Shown one piece after another: positions 8,725-18,300 of a DNA stretch of 64,000 bases. Position 1 is the stretch's first letter. Each line of letters opens with the position of its first letter. The position numbers and the translations under genes were made by a program. The notes under the pieces are model-generated. The model had not been told where the DNA came from and searched no databases. It was given only the letters and a program-made list of their open reading frames with translations. The DNA is from Pseudodesulfovibrio alkaliphilus (GTDB taxonomy: Bacteria; Desulfobacterota; Desulfovibrionia; Desulfovibrionales; Desulfovibrionaceae): contig NZ_WODC01000003.1 in assembly GCF_009729555.1 (NCBI RefSeq), forward strand, positions 1-64,000, written 5' to 3'.

Positions 8725-9105
8725 ATGGCCGGAAAATGGCGGCTGACCATCACCCGGGATTTTTCCGCCTCGCACCAGCTGCGCAACTACGGCGGCAAGT
8801 GCGAGCGCATGCACGGCCACAACTTCGGCGTCGAGGTGGTGGTCGAGGGCGACAGGCTCGACGAAAAGGTTCACTACCTTATGGACTTCAAAGAGCTCAA
8901 GCGGCTGACCGGGGCCGTGCTCGACCGTCTCGACCACAGGCACCTCAACGAGGTCGAGTACTTCACCGAGCTGAACCCCTCATCCGAGAACCTGGCCATG
9001 TTCATCTACCGCGAGCTCAAGGGCTCCCTGCCGAGACACGTCCGGCTGGCCGAGGTCTCGGTGTCCGAAAAGGACTCGTCCAAGGCCACCTACTGGGAGG
9101 AGTGA
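8725..9105 (+). CDS. queD: 6-carboxy-5,6,7,8-tetrahydropterin synthase (QueD/PTPS family)
   Basis: A 126-residue tunnel-fold enzyme. QueD converts 7,8-dihydroneopterin triphosphate to 6-carboxytetrahydropterin in queuosine (preQ0) synthesis. Zinc ligands H17, H30 and H32 (SASHQL, RMHGHNF) and the catalytic cysteine C26 (KCERMHGH) are all visible. The LDHRHLNE motif and a C-terminal glutamate (VSEKDS) complete the active site. No queC, queE or queF lies beside it, so a PTPS-type variant cannot be fully excluded, but length and motifs favour QueD. A GGAGCG-type ribosome site precedes the ATG. dtd follows 37 bases downstream and is probably cotranscribed. Confidence 0.88.
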   Translation: MAGKWRLTITRDFSASHQLRNYGGKCERMHGHNFGVEVVVEGDRLDEKVHYLMDFKELKRLTGAVLDRLDHRHLNEVEYFTELNPSSENLAMFIYRELKGSLPRHVRLAEVSVSEKDSSKATYWEE

Positions 9106-9142
9106 TGCCCGTCATGCGCGAGACCATGGGCAGAAAACGGCC

Positions 9143-9604
9143 GTGCGCCTGATTCTCCAGCGGGTCACAGAGGCGTCCGTTCGCGTGGACGGCGCACTGG
9201 TGGGCGAGATCGCCACCGGCTTGGCGGCGTTGGTCGGTTTTGGCCGCGAGGACGAATCCCTGCCCGGCTCCCCGGTCTGGAACAAGCTCCTCGACAAGCT
9301 CATCGGGCTGCGCGTCTTCCCGGACGATCAGGGCCGTTTCAACCGCTCCCTGGCAGACATCCAGGGCGGGCTGCTCCTGGTCCCCCAGTTCACCCTGTAT
9401 GCGGACTGCCGCAAGGGGCGCCGCCCTTCCTTCACCGACGCCTGCCCGCCCGGCATCGCCGCCGCCCTCTTCGACCGTCTGGCGGCAGACGCACGAACCT
9501 GCGCCCCCGGCCCCGTGGCCTGCGGCGTGTTCGGTGCCGACATGCGCCTTGCCCTGACCAACTGGGGTCCGGTGACCATAACCCTTGACTCGGATATGCT
9601 CTGA
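9143..9604 (+). CDS. dtd: D-aminoacyl-tRNA deacylase
   Basis: A 153-residue cytosolic hydrolase that removes D-amino acids (and glycine mischarged on tRNA-Ala) from tRNA. The family signatures are present: N-terminal MRLILQRVTEASV, the PQFTLYAD motif (SQFTLY in E. coli), and the C-terminal cross-subunit NWGPVTI motif with the Gly-cisPro dipeptide. Length is near the usual 145-150. The start is GTG at 9143, where family homology begins; the upstream ribosome site is weak, suggesting translational coupling to queD. Confidence 0.93.
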   Translation: MRLILQRVTEASVRVDGALVGEIATGLAALVGFGREDESLPGSPVWNKLLDKLIGLRVFPDDQGRFNRSLADIQGGLLLVPQFTLYADCRKGRRPSFTDACPPGIAAALFDRLAADARTCAPGPVACGVFGADMRLALTNWGPVTITLDSDML

Positions 9605-9608
9605 CCCA

Positions 9609-9637
9609 TTGTCATGCGATTCCCCCTTCCCTATATT
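9609..9637 (+). promoter_or_regulatory. Promoter of the diguanylate cyclase gene
   Basis: TTGTCA (9609-9614), 17-bp spacer, TATATT (9632-9637). Transcription would begin around 9644, which is the preferred ATG, so the message could be leaderless. It overlaps the 3' end of dtd by a few bases of flanking sequence. Confidence 0.55.
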
Positions 9638-9643
9638 GGCGCA

Positions 9644-11074
9644 ATGACGGTCAAGACCAAGCTGCTCCTCGCCCTGTCCGTGATCCTGCTGGCCTCCTTT
9701 ACGGCCACCAGCGTCATCAACTATACGGTCACGCGTGACTCCATCCGCGAGGAACTGATCAACTCCTCCCTGCCGCTCACGGGCAAGAACATCTACTCCG
9801 AAATCCATTCGGCCATGATGCGGCCCATTCTCGTCTCCTCGTCCATGGCCAACGACACCTTTCTCAAAAGCTGGGTGACTGACGGAGAGCGGGACCCCCT
9901 GGACATTGTCAGATACCTGGAGGAACTGCGCGGCAAGCACGGCTTCCTCACGGCCTTCTTCGTCTCGGCCAGCTCGGACAAGTATTACTACAACCGGGGC
10001 ATCCTCAAGCGCATCAGCCCGCGAGACTCCCACGATGTCTGGTATTATGCGTTTGTCGGCACGGGCAAGGAATACGATCTGGTCGTGGATACCAATCAGG
10101 CCGAAGACAACAGGCTGACCATCTTCATCAACTTCAGGGTGGAGGATGCCCAGGGTCGGCTGCTGGGGGTCACTGGCGTGGGCGTGAGCATGGACAACGC
10201 CATCACGCTGCTTGAAGATGCCCGCCAGGCCTATGGCCGCAATGTCTTCCTCACCGACCAGGACGGGCTGGTCCAGGTGCACACCGACCGAACGCGCATC
10301 CAGCGCATGTATATCACCGAGACTCCGGGCATTGCCGCCGTGGCCGCGGGTATCCTCGAACCCCATGAGAACGCCCGCTCCTTCGAGTACGATCACGACG
10401 GCGACCACATCCTTGTCTCGGCCCGCTACCTGCCCGAGTTCGAGTGGCACCTCATCGTGGAACAGGACGAGGGGGCCGCCCTGGCCTCGGCCCGCAACAA
10501 CCTCATCCGCACCCTTTCCGTGGGGCTTGGCGCATCCCTGCTCATCATTTCCCTGTGCGTGGTCACGGTCAACCACTTCCAGGCCCGGCTTGAGCGCATG
10601 GCCAAGACCGATCCCCTGACCGGCGCCGCCAACCGCCGCGCCCTGACCAAACGGTTCGATCTGGCAAGATACAGGGCGGCACGGCACACCATGCCCTTCT
10701 CGGTCATCGTCATCGACCTTGACGAGTTCAAGGCCATCAACGACACCCTGGGCCACATTGAGGGCGACCGCGTCCTCAAGGCCGTGGCCTCGGCCATCGC
10801 CCGCACCCTTCGTCCCACGGACCTCCTGGTGCGCTGGGGCGGCGACGAATTCCTCATTCTCATGGACGGAGCCGCCGAAGAGGCCGAAGTTGTGGCCGAG
10901 CGCGTCCGCGCCGCCATGCCCGCCGCTCCCTCGGGCAAGCCCATCTCCTTTAGCTGCGGCATCGCCCAGTTCCGGGACGGCGACGACCTCAACTCCCTGA
11001 CCCAGCGCGCCGACGAGGCCATGTACAAGGCCAAGACCACCGGCAGCCACTGCGACACGGACGATCGGGCCTGA
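9644..11074 (+). CDS. Membrane diguanylate cyclase with dCache sensor domain
   Basis: A 476-residue protein that would make cyclic di-GMP from two GTP. An N-terminal membrane segment and a second one near 290-315 flank a large periplasmic dCache-like domain. The catalytic signature GGDEF is intact at 399-403, and an RxxD inhibitory site sits five residues before it (RPTD, 390-393), so product feedback inhibition is likely. ATG at 9644 is preferred to an in-frame ATG at 9614, because the 9614 codon overlaps the -35 region of the predicted promoter and neither has a Shine-Dalgarno sequence. A strong terminator follows. Confidence 0.92.
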   Translation: MTVKTKLLLALSVILLASFTATSVINYTVTRDSIREELINSSLPLTGKNIYSEIHSAMMRPILVSSSMANDTFLKSWVTDGERDPLDIVRYLEELRGKHGFLTAFFVSASSDKYYYNRGILKRISPRDSHDVWYYAFVGTGKEYDLVVDTNQAEDNRLTIFINFRVEDAQGRLLGVTGVGVSMDNAITLLEDARQAYGRNVFLTDQDGLVQVHTDRTRIQRMYITETPGIAAVAAGILEPHENARSFEYDHDGDHILVSARYLPEFEWHLIVEQDEGAALASARNNLIRTLSVGLGASLLIISLCVVTVNHFQARLERMAKTDPLTGAANRRALTKRFDLARYRAARHTMPFSVIVIDLDEFKAINDTLGHIEGDRVLKAVASAIARTLRPTDLLVRWGGDEFLILMDGAAEEAEVVAERVRAAMPAAPSGKPISFSCGIAQFRDGDDLNSLTQRADEAMYKAKTTGSHCDTDDRA

Positions 11075-11106
11075 CGCTGCCGGCCGCCCCCCCCTGCACC
11101 AACGAC

Positions 11107-11145
11107 ACAGGCGGCCGCTCCCTCGGAGCGGCCGCCTGTGTTTTC
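11107..11145. terminator. Strong intrinsic terminator (bidirectional position)
   Basis: A perfect 15-bp stem (ACAGGCGGCCGCTCC paired with GGAGCGGCCGCCTGT) with a three-base CTC loop, followed on the + strand by TGTTTT. It lies between two convergent genes, the diguanylate cyclase (+) and the OPT-like gene (-), and probably serves both. Confidence 0.88.
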
Positions 11146-11158
11146 AGCCTTCCGATCC

Positions 11159-13117
11159 CTAATAGGCCAGTCGGCCAAGCGACTTGAGAATCAGCGTGCA
11201 ACCCATGGCAAACATGCCGGTCAGGCCCATGCCGCAGGCGAATCCGGCCAGAAGCACTGGCGCGTAATGCCGCCACTGCGCCCCGTACTTCCTGAGAAAA
11301 TAATAGCGACCCAGGAGCGCACCGATCACCTCCAGGATCATGCCGTGGGGCGTGGACTGCCCAAGCCCCCGCACCACGCCGTAGACCAACAGCACCGGCA
11401 GTCCCAGCAGGTTGAGCACCGTGTACAGGACCAACCCGAGCCCAAGCCCGGAGAGCACCACCGGCCCGGACAGCGCCTCAAAGAAGAGGGAATTGCCCTC
11501 CAGGGTCGAGGTCTGCATGAGCAGCGTGTTCAGCGCCTGCAAATGCCACAACTCCTGGGCAAAAGGATACTCCGGCGACGGAATGGGCGCCAACTGCCAC
11601 AAGAACTGCGAAAAGAGCAGAGAGGAAACCATGACGATGGGAAAAACCACCACCTCGGCCTTGATGATGCCCCTCAGGCTTGTGCCTGTCAGCTCGATCT
11701 GCCGGAACTGGACCGTGGCCTCGCCGTAGTTGTGGATGGGGATGGGCGCGTACCATATCTCAAGCCCCTGGTAGCCGAAGAACTTGGCCCCGGCGATGAA
11801 GGAGAACTCGCGCACCATGGGCAGGGCGATGAACTGCCCGGCCACCCCTTCCATCCGCGCCGTGATGTACGAGATCACAGGCGTGTACACAAACCCGTAA
11901 AGCACGAAGAATATCCACGGAAACGACGGCACCAGCCAGACGCAAAAAGCGATGTAGCACAGGGTCGAGAACACGTAGATGCCGATGGACACCCAGAAGT
12001 TGATGTCGCCCCGGCCCTGTGGCGGATTGAACAGGGCCGAGAAATCGAGCCCCTTGCCGTCCTTGCGCCGAAAGGAATTGACCACATAATACACGCCCAC
12101 CGCGCCGATGGCCAAGCCAAGGCCGATGCCGAAGCTCATGTAGAAATCGAAATTGTTGGCGAACACGGTTTCCACCGTGGCCATGCCCGGATGCCAGCGG
12201 TGCAGCACGCCGTGGGCATACAGGATCGGGTTGCCCACGATGGTGATTATCAGCCCGAGCAGCCCGCCGATGACCGCCCAGAACGGCAGCACCATGCCGA
12301 CAAAGACCAGCCCCAGGTCGAACTGCAACCCCGTGGCCACCGCGGGCAGCACCCCCTCTGTGTACCGGGTCAGCTCGATCCACGGGATGGGTATGAGCCG
12401 GATGGGCTCGGTGAACAGCAGCCCGGACAAGGCTGGAAGCAGCACGTAGAAAAACCCGAACCCGAGGCCGATGACCCCGCCGATGGAAAAGACCCGCCAT
12501 TTCCAGCCGGTCTTGCGATCCTCGGTGGACTCGGCCAGGGCCATGGTCCCCAGCGCACCTACCGGAGCCATGGGAAAGGGCAGTTTCTCCACATCCGAGG
12601 TGATGCGGTAGAGCGAGTATCCAAGCCCGAAATGGTCGATGCGCTGCACCAGCTGCGACCCGACCAGCAGCAGAACAGGCACCAGCCAGTCCCGGTGCAT
12701 GAAGGTGCGCTCAAGATACGAGCCAGAACCCAGCGCCGGGGCCACCCACTGCGGGATGAACTCGGTCAGCCCCAGCATCCGCGCCGCGTCCGACTGCACA
12801 AGATACTGGTTCCACAACAACCCTTGAAACGGCGAGGCAAGGGCCGCGCCCGCCATATAGTACAACAGGAATATCTCCTGCTGCTTCAGGTGCGTGTATG
12901 AACGCTTGGCGATCTCTGCGAACAGGATGATCGTCACCCACCGCGCAGCCGGACCGATGCCCTGCCCGATGACCAGTTGCAGATACATGGAGCCGGGCAT
13001 CATCAGGAAGCCGATGAACACCGCACCGACCACGGTTTTCCAATCAAAACCCTCCTCGAACTTGTCGGGGGGTTTCATCAGATCGCGATATTCCTTCAGT
13101 TCCTTGTCGTCATACAT
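11159..13117 (-). CDS. OPT-like polytopic membrane protein (putative peptide transporter)
   Basis: A 652-residue, very hydrophobic protein with roughly 14-16 membrane segments. A short cytosolic start (KEYRDLMKPPDKFEEGFDWKT) leads into GFLMMPGSMYLQLVIGQGIG. It resembles bacterial proteins annotated as OPT-type peptide transporters, but I recognise no catalytic or substrate-defining motif, so transport of peptides is only a family-level guess. It is the last gene of the leftward operon that starts near 21921 and ends at the terminator at 11107. The apparent ribosome site GGAGG, eight bases before the ATG, lies inside the dispersed palindromic repeat, which begins four bases upstream of the start codon. 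Confidence 0.72.
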   Translation of the reverse strand: MYDDKELKEYRDLMKPPDKFEEGFDWKTVVGAVFIGFLMMPGSMYLQLVIGQGIGPAARWVTIILFAEIAKRSYTHLKQQEIFLLYYMAGAALASPFQGLLWNQYLVQSDAARMLGLTEFIPQWVAPALGSGSYLERTFMHRDWLVPVLLLVGSQLVQRIDHFGLGYSLYRITSDVEKLPFPMAPVGALGTMALAESTEDRKTGWKWRVFSIGGVIGLGFGFFYVLLPALSGLLFTEPIRLIPIPWIELTRYTEGVLPAVATGLQFDLGLVFVGMVLPFWAVIGGLLGLIITIVGNPILYAHGVLHRWHPGMATVETVFANNFDFYMSFGIGLGLAIGAVGVYYVVNSFRRKDGKGLDFSALFNPPQGRGDINFWVSIGIYVFSTLCYIAFCVWLVPSFPWIFFVLYGFVYTPVISYITARMEGVAGQFIALPMVREFSFIAGAKFFGYQGLEIWYAPIPIHNYGEATVQFRQIELTGTSLRGIIKAEVVVFPIVMVSSLLFSQFLWQLAPIPSPEYPFAQELWHLQALNTLLMQTSTLEGNSLFFEALSGPVVLSGLGLGLVLYTVLNLLGLPVLLVYGVVRGLGQSTPHGMILEVIGALLGRYYFLRKYGAQWRHYAPVLLAGFACGMGLTGMFAMGCTLILKSLGRLAY

Positions 13118-13121
13118 GCAG

Positions 13122-13256
13122 GATGCCTCCGGCGGCCGGGGAAGGGGAGAGGGAAAGCCTTTGGAAAAGGGCTTTCCCTCTCCCCTTCCCCGGACCCCAT
13201 CCCCCCTCCCTTCCTAAACTTTTCATTCAGCGCATTCGCGCGTGCAGGGAAAAGCG
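13122..13256. repeat. Dispersed GC-rich palindromic element, copy 2
   Basis: Same block order as the copy at 8060: GATGCCTCCGGCGGC, a long hairpin (13136-13193, about 27 paired bases around a TTTGG apex), CCCCATCCCCCC, TAAACTTTT and a GC-rich tail. Most arm bases differ between copies yet pairing is kept, which shows selection or homogenisation for the hairpin itself. It lies inside an operon, between two OPT-like genes. Confidence 0.85.
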
Positions 13257-13333
13257 ATTCTCTGTCAATTGCTCAAAAAAGTGCTTCACATCCCATCCCG
13301 TCGAAGGCGGCTTCTCTTCACCCATCCCTGCCC

Positions 13334-15340
13334 CTACAGCGGAAACACCGCATACCCCTGCCCGCTGTACAACCCGATCACCGCATACACCCCGCCCATC
13401 AGAAACTCCCCGAGAATCAGCCCGATGAACAGGAACCGCACCCGGTTGAACAGCCTCGTCCCTCCGTAATGCAACACCAGATGATTGCACAGCCAGCCGA
13501 TGAAGAACGGAAACCAGAGGATGGACATGCCTGCCGAATACGCGGCCAGATACCCCAGCGGATGCAGCGGCCACCAGGGGAACCGATAATAGCAGACAAT
13601 GAGCACGATCATGGTCAGGGCGCCGAACCCGGCATAGGTGATGGTCCAGGGGTTGGGGCCGACCGGCTGGTCCACCAGCCGCTGGGCGTTTTCGTAATTG
13701 GCCAGCACGGTCTGCGTGGCCCAGTCGAGCCCCAGCTCGCGCAACCCGTATTTGTACCCCAGGACAAGCATGGTCACAAAGGCGACGGCCAGGGCCAGCA
13801 CCAGCGAAAGGCCGATGGCGGCCAGCACGAGATTCCTGCGCCGCGCATCCTGCCGCACCTTGGCCCCGTGAAACAACGTCGGGGCCACCGCCTCGCGCAT
13901 GTCGAGGAAGAGCACCTTTTGCATCACGGCCGTGGCAGCCATGCCTGCCGAGCCGAAGAAGCCGCTGCCGAAAAAGCCCATCAGGGCGTCCGAGGGCGCG
14001 GCGGTCAGGGTGAAATAGGGCAGTCCGCCCTGGCAGACCAGACGGCTGGTCACCAGCACCACGACCACGAACATGACCGGCAGAAGCAGGGCCGCCATGA
14101 GCGGCAGACCGAAAAACCAGCACCAGCCGGAGAGGGCGAGCATGCCAATCAGGAGCCCCCACAGGGGCCAGGCCGGGGGATGCCATGCGGTCGGCAGGGT
14201 TTCGATGGCGCTGGCCGCGGCCGGGTCGGATTCCTTGCAGGTCCGGCGCAGGGCGCACATGATCGTTTCGCGCAAGTGATGCCGGGCCAGCCAGAGGAGA
14301 AAGCCGAAGAAGACAAGATACGAACCAATGGTCTGCGCCCCTTCGGGCCGGGCCAGATCGGGTCCCAGAGTGGTGCCCAGCGCGGCCTCGGGCAGTTGCC
14401 AGCCCATGACGTAGAGCAGGCCGAAGAGCAGGCCCGCCAGGATGTGGAAGGCCCACATGGAAAAGGAGATCTGCCGCGTGGTCAGGAAGGCGAAGCCGAT
14501 GAAGGCCGGAATGATATAGAGCTTGAGCTTGTGGAAGCCCGAGAAAAGGCCGTACTTGGGGAAGTAGGACCCGGCCAGCACCAGGGTGGGTATGGCCGGG
14601 ACCGAGGGATAGTAGAAATGCAGACCGTTGATCAGGTGCAGGGCCCCGGCAAGGGTCAGGCCCACCAGCAGATAGGTGTTGCCCCACCAGGAGAGGAGTT
14701 GTTTCTGATCCAGGGCCTCGCCCATAAGGGCGGGCACGCGCAGCATGGGAAAAAGCACCCGCTCGTTGACCACCCACTGACGGCCGAACAGGGCCATCAG
14801 GCAGAGCATGACGAAGAATGCGCCGAGGATGAAAAAGGCCCAGACCGCCAGCACCGGCAGCCAGATACCCCAGGGGATGGCCGCCAGCACGCCGGGCACA
14901 TCCATGTCGCGTCCGCCGCGCAGGCCGTTGTAGAAGGCGCTGACCGCCTCGGCCGATTGGGGGAACCACGACTGGGGCAGCAGCGGGCCGAGCACCTCTG
15001 TCCAGCGGTAGGCGTCTTTGGCGAAGCGCTCGGGCGCGGTGATGTTGACGAAGAAGGTCTCGGTGAGCCCGGCGTAGCCGATGGCGGAAAAAAGCACGGT
15101 CATGAGCCAGACGACGAGCAGCTCCACGCCCGAAAACACGGGCGGCCGCCGGGTCAGGCGCGAGGCCAGGGCGTCAAGGACGAACATCCAGGCGACGATG
15201 AAGAACGGGGCCATGGGAAAATGGCCACCGCCCAGAGGCACGTTGCGCAACACGGCGTTGTTGTATGGGGTGAAAACGCACAGGGCCAGCCCGATGACAA
15301 GGCCGGTCAGCAGCGCCCGGAACCTGAGTCGTCCGTTCAT
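13334..15340 (-). CDS. OPT-like polytopic membrane protein, DUF6785/DUF6784 type
   Basis: A 668-residue integral membrane protein with about 14 hydrophobic segments. The N terminus (LCVFTPYNNAVLRNVPLGGGHFP) followed by an ELLVVWLM segment matches my recollection of the DUF6785/DUF6784 family, which is OPT-like and of unknown function. The gene overlaps the 3' end of the large M28-FtsX fusion by four bases (ATGA), a sign of translational coupling and shared function. The second OPT-like gene follows after 216 bases holding a repeat. A role in moving peptides or envelope components together with the ABC genes is an inference from the operon. Confidence 0.75.
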   Translation of the reverse strand: MNGRLRFRALLTGLVIGLALCVFTPYNNAVLRNVPLGGGHFPMAPFFIVAWMFVLDALASRLTRRPPVFSGVELLVVWLMTVLFSAIGYAGLTETFFVNITAPERFAKDAYRWTEVLGPLLPQSWFPQSAEAVSAFYNGLRGGRDMDVPGVLAAIPWGIWLPVLAVWAFFILGAFFVMLCLMALFGRQWVVNERVLFPMLRVPALMGEALDQKQLLSWWGNTYLLVGLTLAGALHLINGLHFYYPSVPAIPTLVLAGSYFPKYGLFSGFHKLKLYIIPAFIGFAFLTTRQISFSMWAFHILAGLLFGLLYVMGWQLPEAALGTTLGPDLARPEGAQTIGSYLVFFGFLLWLARHHLRETIMCALRRTCKESDPAAASAIETLPTAWHPPAWPLWGLLIGMLALSGWCWFFGLPLMAALLLPVMFVVVVLVTSRLVCQGGLPYFTLTAAPSDALMGFFGSGFFGSAGMAATAVMQKVLFLDMREAVAPTLFHGAKVRQDARRRNLVLAAIGLSLVLALAVAFVTMLVLGYKYGLRELGLDWATQTVLANYENAQRLVDQPVGPNPWTITYAGFGALTMIVLIVCYYRFPWWPLHPLGYLAAYSAGMSILWFPFFIGWLCNHLVLHYGGTRLFNRVRFLFIGLILGEFLMGGVYAVIGLYSGQGYAVFPL

Positions 15341-18300
15341 TGCCCGGCCTCCCTGGCGGCAGCCATGATCCTTTTGCCCATGGCCGTGTCGCGCTTGACG
15401 CTGTCAAGGTCGGCGGCATAGTGCCCCACGGCCACCTCGTCCAGCGAGCGCCAGGCCAGGAGCTGCTTGCGCAGGTCGTTGATGAAGTTTCGGTTGAGGT
15501 TTTCCCACGCCTTGAACTCGCCCGCCTCGCGCTGGATGACGACCTTGACCTGCCGGAATCCGGCATACAGGTCCGATGGGCAGAACACCAGCCGCACCTT
15601 CTGGCGCACACCGAAGTCAAAGGGCGCCAGCCAGACCCGAAGACTCATGGAGAAGCACATGTCGTCCGGGATGGTCACGCGGTCCGCGACGCCTGCAAGG
15701 AGGCCGGTCCTGGCCTCCTGCTCCTCAAGGTCGAGGAAGTTGCACTGCATGTCGTCGGTGCAGAACGCCCCGTGGGACACGTCGTGGTGAGCCAGGTAGT
15801 ATTGGCGCAAAAATCCGCCCGCGCTGGACATCTCTCCGAGCTTGATCAAAAAGGGGAGCACCACTGTCAGTTCGTCGCCCACGGCCCTGGGCATGGTCCA
15901 CGACCTGTTCACGTCCGGGATGGCGATACTGGCCGCCACCCTGGCAGGATACATGGCCGAAACCAGGACCACGGCCATGACCAGAAGCATGGCCGCCACG
16001 CCTGCGGTGGAGGAGTAGTTGGCCGTCATGCCCTCCCATAACGGAGTTCCGGCCAGCACGGCCGACGCGCCCTGGGCCAACAGATAACCCACCACCACCG
16101 AGATGACGGCAAAGGCCAGGGCCTCGGCGATGAAGAGAAAGGCCACATGCGGCGGGGCCAGCCCCACCGAGGTATAGACCGCGATCTCCGGTTTGCGCTC
16201 GTAGACCGAGCCGATCATGGTGTTGAGCACGATGAGCACGGCGATGCCCAGGGGGATCATGATGTTGGCCATGCCCGAATAGCTGACCGCGTCGGCCGCG
16301 TAGTAAAGGGATGTGCCCGTGGACGAGCCGCGGAAGAGGAGCATGCCAAAGCGATCGCCCAGGTCGCCTGTGATGGCGGCTTCGCCCGCGTGGGGCTTGA
16401 CCGCAATGCCCTTGAGCCTGCCCGCGCAGCCGCCCAGGGAAAGCAGCGTCCGGGCCGGGACCAGGATGGTTTCGTAGTCCGGGATGTGCTGGTAGCGGCT
16501 TGCGGTGGTGACGATATCCTGACCTTCCTCGATGGCCTCGGCCTCCACCTCGGAGAGCTGGCTTGCCGCCACATTGGGGAAGACGATGGGAGTCATGGGC
16601 TCGCCGTCCAGGTCTGGATTCAGACGCAGGCCGTCGTCGCTGAACACTCCCACCAGGGTCATGGGAATGCCCCAGATGGTGACGGTGCTTCGGGCCGGAT
16701 CTTCCGGGTCCGCGCCGAGCTGTCCGGCCATGCGCTCCGGCAGGATGACCGCAAAGCGTTCATCCTCGCGGAACCAACGCCCCTTGACCAGAATACGGTC
16801 AAGACCGCTGACCTCGGGCTCGCGGTGGGAAAGGCCGACCATGCCGCGCCCTGGCGATTCCCTGTCGCCGAGAAAGACCGGAATGAGCGGTGCGCGGGAT
16901 TTGTCGCTGGTCAGTCCGGTGTCGTACCAGGCGCGGGGGGCCACCACGCCGCTGCCCTCAAAGGCGTTTTCCACGGCCGAGAGAGCTTCGAGGGGCACAT
17001 CCTGCCAATTGATGTACTTGAGCATCAACCCCTCATAGGTGGCCGTGGCGCTGAAGTTGGCCCACCCTTTCTGGCGCACGGACTTGACCGTGGTGAAGTT
17101 CATGATGGTGAAGGTCAGGATGACCAGGGTGGCGAAGGTGAGAAAGGTACGCACCGGCCTGCGTTTGAGGTTGCCCACCCCGAGGACGAAGGCCGCGCCG
17201 AAGGCGGCCATGGGGCTGATGCCCGTGAGCTTGATGTGGGAGGAGCGTTTTTGCAGCTCCACCATCTCGCGCTCGAAGCGCATGAAAATGATCAGCGAAA
17301 CCAGCAGAGACAGGGCCAGGATGAAAAAGGCCAGAATGACCACCAGTGGCGAGTAGGTCAGCTGAAAGGCAGGGTGGACGAAATAGACCACGCCGATGAT
17401 CAGGATCAGGAAACCGAGGAAGGCGGCGATGCGCTTCTTGATGTCCGCATAGGAGAAGAACAGCCGCTCCATGCAGTAGGCAAACGGCACGAACAGGGCC
17501 ACATAGAAAAGCACGCCGAGCAGCACGTCCTTCTGGGTCTTGTCCACATCCCCATACACCCGGCTGGCCTTGGCCAGGGAGGCCCGAGACGCCTCCACGA
17601 AGCGGTCCCACCGTTTCTGCTCGCGATAGACTTCGGCGCGGCGCAGATCGTCGTCGCCCTGGCGGCGAAGGGTACGGATGCGCTCGTTGACGATGCCCTT
17701 GTCCTCCAGGTTGTCGATACGCGGGTCGAGCAGGCTCCACATGTCGCGCGCGGCCCTGAACTCGGTCAAGGGGATGACCGGCCACAGCCGGGCGATGTAG
17801 CCCAGCCCCTGCGGATGCTCCGGGTCGGCGTTGAGCAGCAGCACCTTCTTGTCCAGCACACTGTCCGAAAGCGTCAGCTTGATGGGCGTGTCCGGCTCCA
17901 GGAACAGGGTGCCCAGGGTGGAGCTGCGGGTATCCAGGCGGCTGTACCAGTAGCTCACGGGCGGGGCCTCGGTGCGCCCGTCGATGAGGGTGGGAATGTA
18001 GAGATAGCGGAAGCTCCGCGGGTCCACGAGGTTGAAGAGCGTGGTCTGGGTGCAGGAAAACAGCGTCAGGTCCGTGCCCTGCACGGCCCGGCTCAGTTTA
18101 ACCCGGTAGGAATCCTTGCCCGTCTTGGGCTTGTCCACGGCCCAGACGGCCAGCCCGGTCTTGTCGTCAAAGCGCAGGGCCTCGATCACGGCCTTGTGAT
18201 AGCTGACCTTTCTGTCCGCAAAGCCCGGAATGCGGAAACGGCCGGCGGTATCGACCATGCCGTAGTTGAGGGTCTGCCACTGGGAGGCGAGCACCACCAT

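Noticed and set aside
9017-11050. 677-codon open frame antisense to dtd and the diguanylate cyclase
   Set aside because: Both + strand genes have intact catalytic motifs, and the antisense product is Gly/His-rich shadow sequence.
12977-15421. Long open frame antisense to the DUF6785-like gene
   Set aside because: Same high-GC artefact; it crosses the palindromic repeat and has no ribosome site or recognisable domain.
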